This document shows, piece by piece, positions 42,574 through 53,630 of a stretch of DNA of 64,000 nt. The notes under the pieces were generated by a model. The model was not told the origin of the DNA. It saw only the letters and a list, made by a program, of their open reading frames with translations, and ran no database searches. Numbering within the stretch: the first letter of the stretch is position 1; each line of letters opens with the position of its first letter. A program made the position numbers and the translations under genes. Source of the DNA: Kingdonia uniflora (Eukaryota; Streptophyta; Magnoliopsida; Ranunculales; Circaeasteraceae); contig JACGCM010002399.1 in NCBI GenBank assembly GCA_014058105.1, forward strand, positions 323,501 to 387,500, written 5' to 3'.

Positions 42574-44880
42574 TTAAAGTAACAAAACATGTCAATATGT
42601 TAATTTGTTCTACAAAGATAGAGATAAGAAGAAGATGATAGGGCCTTGCACAGAGACTTTACGATACCGTTCACATAGAGAGAAGAATATAGGCCGTCCG
42701 GTACTGAGAAGAGCATTGCTCATCTTAGAATATCTAACATTCAGGAACGAAATAGAAAACTATTTATTATATAGTGGTCAAGAGCTAATTATAGATATAC
42801 TGCTAACTTAACGGTTATGTAATGTACTAAGGTACCTCTCATGGGGGCTCACTCCCTTAGCATGGCAATTATTATATTTCAAGTAATCAATTCCCTAGAA
42901 CAAAAATGGCGAAGAAGATGTATATATCTATATAAGCTGGTGCTAAGATATTATTTAAACACAAAAACTGAAACTAGTGGCCATCCAGAAAATTTATCCT
43001 GGAACAGCTAAAGTCAGATGCCCTTATTCTAGTGTAGAAGCTAAATCTACAAACTAGTTACTCGTACCCAAGAAACAAAAGTTTTGAGGTCCCTATAGTA
43101 AGTGCATAGAGTTATTTAGTACCAAAGCGTTCATGTAAGAATCAGTACAATTTTGCATAGACTTTTGATGCTTCCGAAAATATACTACAACGAAGTGAAA
43201 TGAACACATATAAGGCATATTCATGCGCCAAAAGTAGGTACCTGAAGCGTATGATGGAGGATGACATTTGGAACTTGGTATCGTCATACATAATTTCTTA
43301 GTGCTCGTTTAGCCTGTGACCAAAGAATAAGAATGAAAGATTTATGTCCAAAAAAGCTTCATAAGAAAAATCCTTAGTTTCAAGAAAAAAGTTGGTTACC
43401 TTAGCCAAGTCAAGCTTATAAAGAGCTTGGCACCTTGATTTGCGTTCTCCGGAAGTACCATGGAGTTTAATTCATCTGCAAAAACCCAACAATGGCTTTC
43501 CATAGATGCCTGCTTCCCATTGATGTCAAAAGCACATCTTGACTTGGAATTATATTTGTTGACTAGTTAAGGAATAAGATATTATATCTCAAGCTAACTT
43601 TTTACTAGATGCATGAATACATAAAGGTAACAAAGCTGCCATTTACCTGGATATCCTCAAGGTTTAAGAGCTGTGTTAATTAAATCCCTACTCTATCGCA
43701 TAAAAGAGAATATTCCAAATGAGAAAATGTAAGAAATATGAAACATAGTTAAACAACAGAAAAAACAGGTAGGGGAGATAAATACATTACAAGGCTCAAT
43801 TTCTATAGTCAATGTTATTATAGCAAGGCTGATGTGAGCTGATTACATAAAGCCATGGTCCACTTACCAAATTGAGCAAAAATTTCCCTTGCTTGAACAA
43901 ATAGCCTTACAGTGAAAGGGTACATAATTCTGGAGTAAATCATCATTCTAGATCCCGCTCAAACAAATAGTCTAAGTTAGAATGATGTCAAGTTTGATAA
44001 CTCATAAGTACTTACTGATAATAAAAAGTACTTATTATGAAGAAGCTGTATAAGGCCTAAAAGTCTTGTATAAACTGGAAGTATCATCACCTTTACAATT
44101 TTAGGTTATGGTAAGCATGATGCTACTCTTTAGATCATCTACTAAATAAATAGGAAACTTAGAAAATAAGCAGAAGTTTGCATAAATTGTTGGCATAGTT
44201 TTTATACCATGGACTACACATTGTCAAGCTCTAAGCCTAATTTAATATTTGGAATCTATAAATATACTTATGTAGGAAGAGAAGAAAATCATCAGAAATA
44301 AGTAGTAAATGTAGTTTCAAAATTATTTAAGAAACTTCATTGCGGTAACAATCAACCTATAGACAAAGAGCTCAACCTTAATGCTTCCATAAGGGTGCAA
44401 TTTCTTTAATGGTTATATATATCTTTGAATCACCTCCTCCCCCTATTATTTTTCATTCATCTTGTCAAGCTTTGTTACTTTTAACCGACGCACCAACACC
44501 TAAATATCATTTCTCCAGCCTCAAAGCCCTTTTCTTCAGTAATATCATTTCTCCAAACCTAAACTTATTATGAATTTGTGGACAACCCATTACTTCTTTA
44601 CCTTTAGATAAACATAACCCATGGTATAGATGGTACAAATCCTCTGAAGATTACAAGTGAGCCCCAAACCTATAAACCCCAAAAGTAACAAAATCCAATT
44701 CACACAAAAATTTGTATCACAAAATTCACAATCAAACAGAATTAAGAACTTCAGAGATAAGATTTAAAGAGGGAACTCACCAAGCCAAATAGGGCTTTTT
44801 TTATAAAATCAGCCATGAATTAAACCCTCCGATCTGTGAGTTTTTCTAACAAAAAACTTCATCTTCCCTAGTTTCTTTAT
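42574..44880. other. CACTA interior, right part
   Basis: Further gene-like debris may be here: minus-strand DELNSMVLPENANQGAKLF between splice-like sites at 43420-43485 might be an upstream exon of the same captured gene, but I cannot confirm it. The rest is AT-rich without domains. Confidence 0.35.
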
Positions 44881-44894
44881 AGGAATTTCAATTC

Positions 44895-44912
44895 CACACA
44901 CACACACACACA

Positions 44913-44964
<52 letters not shown>
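44895..44964. repeat. (CA)n and (CT)n microsatellites
   Basis: About nine CA units (44895-44913), then about 24 CT units (44916-44964). CT tracts are common in plant 5' leaders, so this may be the leader of the captured gene. Confidence 0.9.
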
Positions 44965-44967
<3 letters not shown>

Positions 44968-45227
44968 TCATGAGTAATTGTAACAAAATCGTTACAGTAT
45001 CATCTCTAGCTTCGCTTCAATCCCTAATTTTAAAAATATGGTGAAAAGTTCTGAAACGCGATAAACCTAAGAAATTGGAAATGGTAATCTTGGGTAAGCT
45101 TAAAAAAGAATAAGTATACCAGAGTTAAAGCATAAAATTACAGGACACATTAAAAAGCGAAGGAACTATAGTCGTTTGTTAGCGACATGGTACTTAGTCG
45201 ATTTCATAAGTCGTAATTTCTTCTTTC

Positions 45228-45237
45228 TTTTGTAGTG
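45228..45237 (-). repeat. CACTA right terminal inverted repeat
   Basis: TTTTGTAGTG, inverse of the left end; followed by TSD GTC (45238-45240). Confidence 0.88.
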
Positions 45238-46520
45238 GTCAGCTCTGTATATGGGGACTTGGTGGGGAGGACAGATTTAGTAGACTTTTGTCGCTCAGAT
45301 ATCATCCTCTCTAAGTCGACGTAACCGTTGACCTTGGTGATCATCTCCTCTAACATAGTAGGCTTGTTAAGGAAGAGGTATCTTTGGCTTTGCAATCGAG
45401 ACGGAGAGCATTGGTGAATGTGGCCATAGCTGCCTTTTGGTCGAGGTTATCTACATTTCTTGCGAGATCCAAGAATTTCTTTGATAAGTCTTCGTGATTT
45501 TCCCCTTGTGGCTGCTTAAGACCGATAAGAGAATACAAGTGCTATTCCTTTGTCTCTGATGTGGGCATAGGTTTTGATGAACTATTTATGCAGCTGATCA
45601 AATGTATAGATTGATTCCTCAGGAAGATAGTAGAACCAATGGAGTGGCTCTTCCTATAAACTTATTGTGAACTGTCGACAGAAAATGTGGTTGAGATTGG
45701 AGTACAACCCTAATGAATTGCGGTATTGCTAGATATGCTCTTTCGGGTCTGTACCTTTGTACTTATGAATTTGGGGAGTATATAAACCTTTCGGTATTTC
45801 CATGTCGAATAGTTCTTTGGCAATCGGACTCCCTTGGAATTTCATCGCATCACCGGTAGTACTCAAAACTTGTGCTTCGATCAACTCCTTAATTCGTTGG
45901 TCCATATGTTCCTTTGTGACGTAATGACGTGCTGGTTAAATCCCTGGATGTGCTGGAAGGGGATGATGAATTCCCATTCCATCATTCATTCGATCTCATG
46001 CTAGGACTTGATGTAGAGGTCTTTGGTCTTCCTCATGACCGCTAGGAATCTGGTGACCTCGACTGACTTCAAATTGGACTTCTCCTTTCAGATGGATGGA
46101 GGGCTGCAGTCTGAGTGGCAGATTTCTGGGAAATGCCTTTACTGGTGACTCCCCGCGGTTCCATTTTTTCCCTTGCTGAAATACAGGAGGCTTCGGGACG
46201 CTGCTCACGACCCCAGGTAGGAGGAGCTTGCTGTGTTTTTGGTAGAGCTTCAAGTGTAGTCTACATCATCGTCATCTGATCTTTGTGTCGTTTAAACCCT
46301 GTCAAATGAGCTTGTCGTTCTGTATCGAGCTCTTTCTCCCAGAGCTCACAATCCATCGTTAATTTAAGTTTAGGTTCTATGCGTTTCACTGCATCTGCGT
46401 GGAGATTCGCCCATAACTCGGTGATTTGTCCCAGATCCACAGAAATTTTGAGTTGAGTTCTTGCGGCCTGTCATCTGGAAGAAACCATAGTTGAAAATTG
46501 TACTGAAAGATTGCCTTAGG
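45238..46520 (-). pseudogene. Element E gag, N-terminal part and capsid core
   Basis: From right: QLKISVDLGQITELWANLHA-like helical start near 46450, linker with PSIHLKGEVQFEVSRGHQ, then core LIEAQVLSTTGDAMKFQGSP, IAKELFDMEIPKGLYTPQIH, KYKGTDPKEHI, LYSNLNHIFCRQF, EEPLHWFYYLPEESIYTFDQ, FLDLARNVDNLDQKAAMATF, VNGYVDLERMISERQKS, up to the CACTA. The same blocks occur in C (18458-18643). Broken by stops. Confidence 0.82.
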
Positions 46521-46544
46521 GTATCGTGGAAATGCAATATTTCC

Positions 46545-46558
46545 CACATACGGCGCGA
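46545..46558 (-). other. Element E primer-binding site
   Basis: Minus-strand TCGCGCCGTATGTG two bases inside the LTR; differs from C's site by one base. Confidence 0.78.
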
Positions 46559-46560
46559 AA

Positions 46561-47139
46561 TGTAATGGCCAAATTCCATAGCTTGATATGATTAGGAATT
46601 AGTTATCACACCAATGATCCTGCAACAATACGCTAATATAAAGCAAGAAATTAAAACAGGTGCTTTTAGCGTGGAAAACCTCTGAATAGGTAAAAAACCA
46701 CGACCTCGTATGGAGGATTTTTGTAATAGTATCTTTTTTGCTTGGGGTGGATATCTTTATTACAAATGATCTCTAGAATATAGAAATGTTTGTGATCTCG
46801 TAAATAAGAATTTTGAGTTATTTTTCTGGTCTCTGTCTCTTCTGGAACTTTTCCATTTTATAGGCATTTCCCATAGCTCTTCGTCGTGCTGGAGCACGTC
46901 TTCTAAATAATGTGGTTAGTGGCGGCTGACTGTATAACTGACGAGTTCATGAGAGACGGGTGTCTTTGACTAAATAGCGTTTTTTGGGTTTAGCTCGACC
47001 CACGTTTTAGAGTAGGTCGTGGGGTTATTTGGAATGTTTGACTGGATTATTAGGTGCTGAGATTGCGTAAGCCTGAGACAGTGGTAATTCGACCTGTGTG
47101 AGCTGGATTATGAATGAGCTCGAGGGATAAGTCCCTACA
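46561..47139 (-). mobile_element. Element E 5' LTR
   Basis: 579 bp, TGTAATGGCC to GTCCCTACA on the plus strand. Followed by GATGT, matching the GACGT at the other end of E apart from one base. Confidence 0.9.
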
Positions 47140-47371
47140 GATGTCATTTCTAATGTTCTAACATATCAAAATTAATTTTTTTTATCCACCATAATTTCTA
47201 ACAACATTTACAACAAAACAGGAGTCCATTAAGAAGAAATATTCTACCTACACTCACTTCCAATTATTCGATCTAAATTAGTTCACTCTCTCATACATAA
47301 TCACACATAAAACAGCCAAGATACCCAGGAGTGCCATACCTAATCAGTTTGCCCCCAACAATTCTCTCATC
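47140..47371 (-). other. Element C antisense gene, right of E insertion
   Basis: AT-rich continuation of C; probably intron. No domain. Confidence 0.4.
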
Positions 47372-47644
47372 TTACTCAACTATCTCTTCCATAGCAATTT
47401 GCCTCACAACAGCCTTTCCAGTTTCCACCTCCAAGATCACTTCACAAAATATCTCCGAGTAAAAGTGACACCAAATCTGGTGCTCGCTCACCCTTGCTTC
47501 CAACCCGTCAAACTGGATTTCAGATTTAGACAAGTTTGCATCATAATCTAATAACCCAAAAATCTTCTCCCACACTTCTACAATCTTTATTGTTAAGCAC
47601 CCCTCTAACACGTGATGAGCTCTTTGAAAATGAGTCCTCACCAT
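47372..47644 (-). pseudogene. Element C antisense gene: AEG-LAIK exon
   Basis: 90 codons from 47644: MVRTHFQRAHHVLEGCLTIK, IVEVWEKIFGLLDYDANLSK, IQFDGLEARVSEHQIWCHFY. Counterpart of E's 28280-28573. That C's first exons lie right of E, and its core exon left of E, is the main proof that E is inside C. Confidence 0.75.
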
Positions 47645-48399
47645 TTTATGCTTCTATCTCCTCTCTACATATCCTTTCATGCTTTATTTATACACCTCTT
47701 CGAGATAGCCTCAATTTCCTCCTATTTTGTATATTGTAAGCTAAATCTACTCCACTGGCCATAATTGGAAACCCTAATATCATGATAGAAAGTTATTTAA
47801 ACATCTCTTTCAAAATCGACATCTTTACAAATCGTCCATTAGCTTTTTGAGCTAATTTTCACAACACTCCCAAGCTCGAGATTGGATTTCTGCATATTCC
47901 ATTCTACATAAGAATTTTAATTACAGCTCGATTCTTCTAGACCTAATCAGTTCGATATCCAAACTATGCATCTCTATTTTTATCTCCATCAATTCAATCT
48001 TCAAACCATACATCTCTGTTTTTATATCTTCAATAGTGCAACTCATAAAATTCATTTTTAGTTCGCTTTCTAAACATTACATTTAATTTTATGCTCTAAG
48101 ATTTTTTTTAGTTCAATTTCACTACTAAACTACTAAATACTAATTCGATCTATTAACACAATTTTTGATTTCACAAATATCTTTTTCATTAGCTCCAATA
48201 TTACTTACAAAATACTTTACAGATAACAAGTTTTTCAACTATTTCTATAGATTGGTCTATAGTTTACATTACATTTCAGTTTTCAATACTATTTCATTCT
48301 GAAATTCTTCTCCAAGAACGGCCTAGGCAATCCTTCACACTATTTACTTCCACAAAAAATAGAGGAAGCAAGGGTATCAACGCTTAAGCCAACCTTCAG
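47645..48399 (-). other. Element C antisense gene: probable intron
   Basis: AT-rich, no coding block; equivalent to 27741-28279 in E. Confidence 0.4.
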
Positions 48400-48870
48400 A
48401 AGGAGGAACTTCTTCATGATAAGAAATAATGATTGTGTAGAAGAAAGATTTCCAATCTCCATCTCCCATCTCCACTACCACCGTCTCTTCCTCCATAACC
48501 TCCACCAGCTGAGAGTTTGTATATATTAAAGGGAGCCCTACCTTAGAACCCAGTCCCTCATAGGATACCAGAAATAATGCCTCACATATACGTCGACCTC
48601 CATATCTGTCACCTCAACCTTGTCCTCTACCAAAAGGAGAAGGCACATCCGACACTGTTCCCCAGACAGAGCCTTGTAGTAAAACCTCCATATGTCGTAG
48701 TAACCGTCTTTAGCTTTAGCAACCTCCTCCTCCGTCATACCATGGTAAGTTGATGGGACAGGAATAGGAGTGGGCATCTCCAATGCTTGTTTGCCAAAGT
48801 AACGCAACTTCAGCCCCTAAATTTCTGTAACTACCCTTTCCACATATACCTACCGCCTGGACTTCACCAT
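48400..48870 (-). pseudogene. Element C antisense gene: first exons
   Basis: ATG 48868-48870: MVKSRR, a stop, then LKLRYFGKQALEMPTPIPVP, STYHGMTEEEVAKAKDGYYD, IWRFYYKALSGEQCRMCLLL, LVEDKVEVTDMEVDVYVRHY, to a stop at 48538. The acidic block follows near 48440-48510. It is the longest surviving copy of the first ORF, and shows that E's and J's versions are truncated by mutations. Confidence 0.68.
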
Positions 48871-48946
48871 TATCAATGCAGAGTATAGTAGGATATATTC
48901 ATCAGCAGGATACTTTCACAGAGATGGCAGACGTTACAGTACATAT

Positions 48947-48958
48947 GCTATTTATACC
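48947..48958 (-). promoter_or_regulatory. TATA box of element C antisense gene
   Basis: Minus-strand GGTATAAATAGC, about 80 bp before the first ATG, at the same place as in E and J. Confidence 0.55.
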
Positions 48959-49206
48959 CAACCCGTATTTAATACGAAGAAACATTTCTAACGCAGTCAT
49001 CATTCAAAGAACAACTTATCTTAGAACCCTAAACGTCAAGTACATCAATCCTTTCCACCGTCATAAATGCCAGATACAATGATTTATAAATAAATACCGA
49101 GTACCAAACCAGTCAAATTCCCCATCAATACATCATCACTTTCCAACTTCTAACACCAACAGTCAAATGATTCTTTCTCAACCAAAGCCACCCGTGCCTT
49201 TAGTTG

Positions 49207-49218
49207 TGAGGGGGCAAT
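49207..49218 (+). other. Element C polypurine tract
   Basis: TGAGGGGGCAAT just before the 3' LTR. The flanking CAACCAAAGCCACxCGTG block is shared with E and J. Confidence 0.75.
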
Positions 49219-49814
49219 TGTAGAGACCTATCCCTTAACCCAGTCCAAACTTGAACTACCTTAATATCATACTCATGCATTATACATGAGATATGCACAG
49301 TCAGCATTGATATCCAGACCACAAACTGATAAAGAATGTGGATCGAGCTCTGTAGTAAAATATGTACAAGTCAAAAATACCTATCTCCTACCAGCTAATA
49401 GTTACACATTCAACTACCACTTACCTCATTATCGAGAAAATATGCTTTTGTACGATAACGAGCTGCAGGTAAGGTCTATATAAAGGAAAAGTTTAAGAGG
49501 AGATAAGGACCTGAAAAACCATATTTTTTAGACTCTAATATAGGAATTTCTCTATTCTAAACACCATAAAACTTCTTACTTCAAGATCAAGCATTTAAAG
49601 TTCAAGAGATCACTTGTAATAAGATATCAGCCTCAAGCAATAAAAGTTACTGTTGCTAAACCCTCAACTTGAGGTCGTGGTTTTTACCTATTCAAAAGTT
49701 TTCTACGCGAAATTACCTATATGATTTCTTGTATTATACTAATTTTTGTCACAGGTACATTTAGTGTAAGATCTAATTTCGGGTTATTTCAAGCTATGAA
49801 ATTAGGCCATTACA
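49219..49814 (+). mobile_element. Element C 3' LTR
   Basis: 596 bp, TGTAGAGACC to GGCCATTACA. Partner of 17211-17806. TATA at 49476-49485. Confidence 0.9.
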
Positions 49815-50795
49815 TTAGGGGTCAGATCATCAAGAAGCTCCCCTCCCATCCGTTTTACACCATCGGTCAAGACAGGGGTAACTTCTAAAGTATTGACCAC
49901 ATCGTCTTCGACATCAGAGTCTGCGAAGCTTGCACCAGTAGCAGCAGCTAGACCTTTCTAAATGTATTTTCCTTTTTCCATTGCCAGGGGTAACTTCTAT
50001 AATAGCCAAATCTGCCTCTTCAGCAGCCTGGGTAAGAGCCCTCGTCTTCTCTGCCTCTATCAAATTCCAAATAGCCAGGATCTATTCACGAATGTCATCT
50101 TCAAAATTTCACTTCTGAAGAGCTAAGGCTTCCTCCCTCTCCTTAGCCAAGTCAACCCTCTCTTTCTCAATCTCTTTCCTTCTCTCCCCCTCCCAAATCT
50201 TTTTGGCTTCGCGGATGATAGCCTCCTTCGCCTTTACCACACCAGCCTTCAACTTTTCTAGCTTGGCTTCAAGCTCCTACTTCTCCCCAACTAGCTCCCT
50301 TTCAATGTTCTTAAGGCAAGTAGCTCATTCGCTAAGCTTTGTCCACCCATAAGCCAAGTCTTCCCATCGAGAAGTAATTTCTTGATCTGATAGTTACAAT
50401 ATGAGATCATGAGGAAGGAACCAACTTCGTTAGCTGAAATAATACATTAAATTTCCTCACCTGGTTCATCATATGATGACCTTTGACGAAAAAAGTAGAC
50501 GCTTTCAGCCCCAGCCGCAGTCATCAAAATCCTACTTCATGAACTTCATCCCAGAAGCGAAGAACTCAATGGTTTGCTGAGTCTATTCCTCAGAGTCCAC
50601 CAAGTTCCCCGCATGCTTTGACTTAAAGGAAGTAGGAGAGTTCTTCTTCACACCATCAGCCTTCTACTGAGGCACCTTAGTCGCCTTTGTTGTTCGAATC
50701 TCTAGGACACTTTCCACCCCTGACCCATCAACCTCTTTATCCCTTCCTTCTCGATGGGGCGTTGTCAAGTCAACCTTTTAGAAGGTTGAGCAAGT
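49815..50795 (-). pseudogene. Element F antisense gene: coiled-coil tail
   Basis: Minus strand, Glu/Lys/Ala-rich with helical stretches (about 50030-50390), ending DDVVNTLEVTPVLTDGVKRM, GGELLDDLTP and a stop right at C's LTR. It is diverged from C, E and J. It would be the C-terminus of F's antisense gene. Confidence 0.55.
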
Positions 50796-51170
50796 TTAAG
50801 AGGAAGAGTAACAGCTCTCTTGTTTCTTCCTTCCATTACCAAACATCTTAATCAGCATGGACTCTTTCTTTATAGTAGCAGAATCTATGGTATACCTACT
50901 AGGAAGAGGATTCTCGAGAGGGAGACTAGTATCGGCAGCTCTCCTATTTCTAGCCAATATTTTCCTGTTGATCTCACAAACTTCGTCAAATTTTGTTTGA
51001 GATCTTTTCAGTCCGGCTTCCCTGAACAACACTTCCACAACACTTTGATCCTCGATAAGGGAATCAACTCGACAAAAGAAATTAGTTCTAAGATTATGCA
51101 GCCTTTCCTTAACTTTGAAATTTTTATCGACCTCCTTCAATGCCACAAAAAAAGTACCATCAGTTAGCAT
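50796..51170 (-). pseudogene. Element F antisense gene: middle exon
   Basis: 124 open codons: VALKEVDKNFKVKERLHNLR, VDSLIEDQSVVEVLFREAGL, KFDEVCEINRKILARNRRAA, then a basic end. By position it equals the linker exons of E (30332-30818), but residues do not align convincingly. Confidence 0.5.
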
Positions 51171-51253
51171 TTAACCAAAAATCAAGTTCGATAGCAAAAA
51201 ACAACTAAAACAAAAAAAAGATAAAAAATAACACACAAGTTATACCACTAACC

Positions 51254-51472
51254 TTAGTAAAAGTATTTCCACTTCAGAGGTTCCCCAGGGTCCTTGGGAT
51301 TGAACTCATAGTTCCTCGACACAAGGAGTCGATCAGCAAAATACTTCCCCCCTATCAAAGCCATATCATACAGTTTAGGCCTCTTCAAGAACCTGGCAAG
51401 ATACCAATACCCCACTCTACTTGGATTTTGTTTAAGTGTATAATACACACACAGATCATCAACAGATATCAA
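51254..51472 (-). pseudogene. Element F antisense gene: end of core domain
   Basis: [67 protein letters not shown]. It aligns with the end of C's core (LEDVLQYYAMK, RPLFFDLNSAG, WNDHIIWVKGDY, EEPKEL) at spaced positions only, so F belongs to a separate branch of the same antisense-gene family. Confidence 0.6.
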
Positions 51473-52224
51473 TTACTCTCCTCTCGCCATTTTGAACCTA
51501 TATTATGCATAATTCCTTTTGCAACCACATCAGGAAAGTTAGTGTTTTGTACTGATTCAACCATTTCAAACCTGAAAATCATATCATTTGTTTTAAGTCA
51601 TTTATATATCATTTTCTTCATAGTACGTTGAGTTATTACCGTATGATAGTAAAAAAAATCATTTACTATTCTACCAAATGTTTTCGAAGCTTATGCTCCA
51701 ACAATCATTCACAAAACCAATATTTTATAAGTTCTATAATCGACATTATTTTCTTCGACAAATATTGAAGGCACTTATCAATTTACTCAAATTTATTGAA
51801 CAGGGATATTTACGAGCTTCTCGAAGAAAATGCACATGGCATCCAGTTTCTCGCCAAAATGGCATCAAAACATGATTTTTGATTTTAAGATATCTCTGGA
51901 ATGAAATTTGGCAACAAACAGCGTACAATCAGATAATGCAACTTTCCCCAATTTCCTACGACTCTAAAACTCCCTATTACCTAAGAAACTTCCCAAAATC
52001 ACACCGTAACACCTACGGTGACCAAAACTAATCCTCTCTCCACCTCATACAATTGCAAATCAAATCCCTAGACATACATAACTTCTTTGAACCCACGAAC
52101 ACTTCCTCACATCCAATCACCTCCATTTCACCTCCAGAACACATAAAATATCGAAAATACCTAAAACAGGTTTTTACCAATTTCTCGACAAATACAAACT
52201 ATTATTTAAATTAAATCATACACC
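51473..52224 (-). other. Element F upstream of core end; border with element I unclear
   Basis: Should hold the front of F's core, but no block is readable. Only short frames without motifs (for example 51746-51928). The border to I is near 52225, where Tekay gag becomes recognisable. Confidence 0.4.
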
Positions 52225-53454
52225 ATGTACATACTGCCCTATCCGCGGCCCTGACCCTGGCCCTGCTGCTATTCTGGATGCTGTGGTCTCTGTACACCCG
52301 GATGGCCTAGAACTAGCTGCCTACTCTGTGGACCCTGGAACTGTCGTTGTGCAAGCTACTGAATCAGCTGCGATCGCGGCTGAAATCTAACTGGACTCTG
52401 AAGCTGTCGCAATGTTTGTAGACCTCTGGCTGGTTTAGATCAATGCTGCTTGACGTACCCCGTCTCCCCGCAGTTCCAACACTGATGAGAAGCAAGATGT
52501 GCTCTCTTAAAATACTGTCCGCCCATAACTCTAGCTTGAGTACCCTTAAACCTCTGCCTCTTAGATCCCAAGCTATCATACTGAGTCTGAATCGCCTTGC
52601 CCTTATCGGGTCTTTGCATGGAACGTAATGAGAACCTCTCTATATGAACTGACACCGAAAGTAATTAAGAACTTCCTAAAATACAGACGAAAACCCTTCA
52701 GAAACTTCATCTTCATCTGCTCTTCATCCTTAACAATGAATGGAACGTAATGAGAAAGCTCGTTAAATCATTGATCGTACCTCGATATGCTCATATCGCC
52801 CTGCTCCAGCATATAGAACTCAAAAATTCTAGCATCTCTATAACTCTGTGGAAAGTACTGATCAAAGAAATGGTCCTGGAAGGATGCCTAAAGTATCAAA
52901 GACTCTACTATGGTCCTCTTGGCCATATCCCACCAATGATCTGCCTCACCCTGAAGTAGATACGTCGCAAGTGTCACCCGCTGATCGTCAAGACACTTCA
53001 TCGCGTCCAAAGTCTTCTCAATAGACTTGAACCATATCTCTGCCTCAGAAGGAACTAATGTACCAGGAAATATAGGATGTTTGAATCTTTGGAGTTGGTC
53101 AAAGTAGCTGTGCTCTCTGGACACTAGGCTCTTAGCCTGCTGAAAATAAGCCACAAAACCCTCAATAAACTGCTTCATTTATGCTGAAACACCAAAAGCA
53201 GCTGGAACTGGTAAAATGACTGCCTGCCCAGGAATCACTAGTGTAGGTAGGGTACCCTGATGAATCTGAGCCCCCAATACTATCCCCACACCAACCCTAG
53301 CCTCTGAAACTATCTGCTCGCTCTGAATGATCGGAACAGAACCTAAACTCTCCTGACTAATCGCTGGCTCACCAGCTACTGCACCACTTCGTAAATCCCC
53401 ACGAATACCCTCACTGGTTCTTGCACGAACTCTGCTTCTACCACTTCTAGCCAT
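52225..53454 (-). pseudogene. Element I gag (Tekay/Del type)
   Basis: ATG 53454: MARSGRSRVRARTSEGIRGD, an Arg- and Ala-rich start; one in-frame stop at 53179-53181; then MKQFIEGFVAYFQQAKSLVS, FPGTLVPSEAEIWFKSIEKT, LDAMKCLDDQRVTLATYLLQ, GEADHWWDMAKRTIVES with the Trp-Trp of chromovirus capsids; later a knuckle CWNCGETGYVKQH in which the His of CCHC is Tyr. Protease and everything beyond are absent. Confidence 0.85.
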
Positions 53455-53613
53455 CTGTATGAATAAAGAAGCACAACTCAGGAAATGAGGAAAGGAATAA
53501 GAACCAAAAAGGAATACGATAAAATACGTAAAATCCGAAAAGAATCGATCCTAACTCCATCTAAAGAATAGCTTATCATATGATTTGCAGGAACAGAGAT
53601 AGAAATTAACCTA

Positions 53614-53627
53614 GGATCTTATACCAA
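53614..53627 (-). other. Element I primer-binding site
   Basis: Plus-strand GGATCTTATACCAA, i.e. minus TTGGTATAAGATCC, a decayed initiator-Met tRNA site (TGGTATCAGAGC) three bases from the LTR. Confidence 0.75.
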
Positions 53628-53630
53628 GTC

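Larger units (their letters stand above)
38541..45237. mobile_element. CACTA (En/Spm-type) DNA transposon, non-autonomous, carrying gene fragments
   Basis: Ends CACTACAACA (38541) and TTTGTAGTG (45237) are inverted repeats starting with CACTA. They are flanked by a perfect 3-bp duplication GTC (38538-38540, 45238-45240), the TSD length of this superfamily. Taking out 38541-45240 rejoins E's gag. 6,697 bp. No TNP1/TNP2-like transposase is visible. The interior carries intron-containing fragments of at least two cellular genes plus an RNase-H-like fragment, so it is a Pack-type element. Confidence 0.92.
26270..47139 (-). mobile_element. Element E: minus-strand Tat element, split by a CACTA transposon
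   Basis: 5' LTR 46561-47139, 3' LTR 26270-26820, PBS, gag, PR, RT, RH, second RH, integrase on minus; antisense gene 27118-33032 on plus. Flanks GACGT (26265-26269) and GATGT (47140-47144) are a TSD with one C-to-T change at a CG. Minus the 6.7-kb CACTA it is about 14.2 kb, a normal size for a complete Tat element. It sits in C's antisense gene: C's core exon is to the left, its first exons to the right. Confidence 0.88.
17211..49814 (+). mobile_element. Element C: plus-strand Tat element, split by element E
   Basis: LTRs 17211-17806 and 49219-49814, both 596 bp and about 85% alike by eye. Internal order: PBS, gag, RT tail, RNase H, second RNase H, integrase (all plus), then an antisense gene (minus) and polypurine tract. 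E (26270-47139) interrupts the 5' side of the antisense gene. Without E the element is about 11.7 kb. A deletion between 18655 and 18705 removed most of gag, the protease and the RT palm. Flanks CCAAA and TTAGG differ, so the TSD is lost or the ends come from a recombination. Confidence 0.8.
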
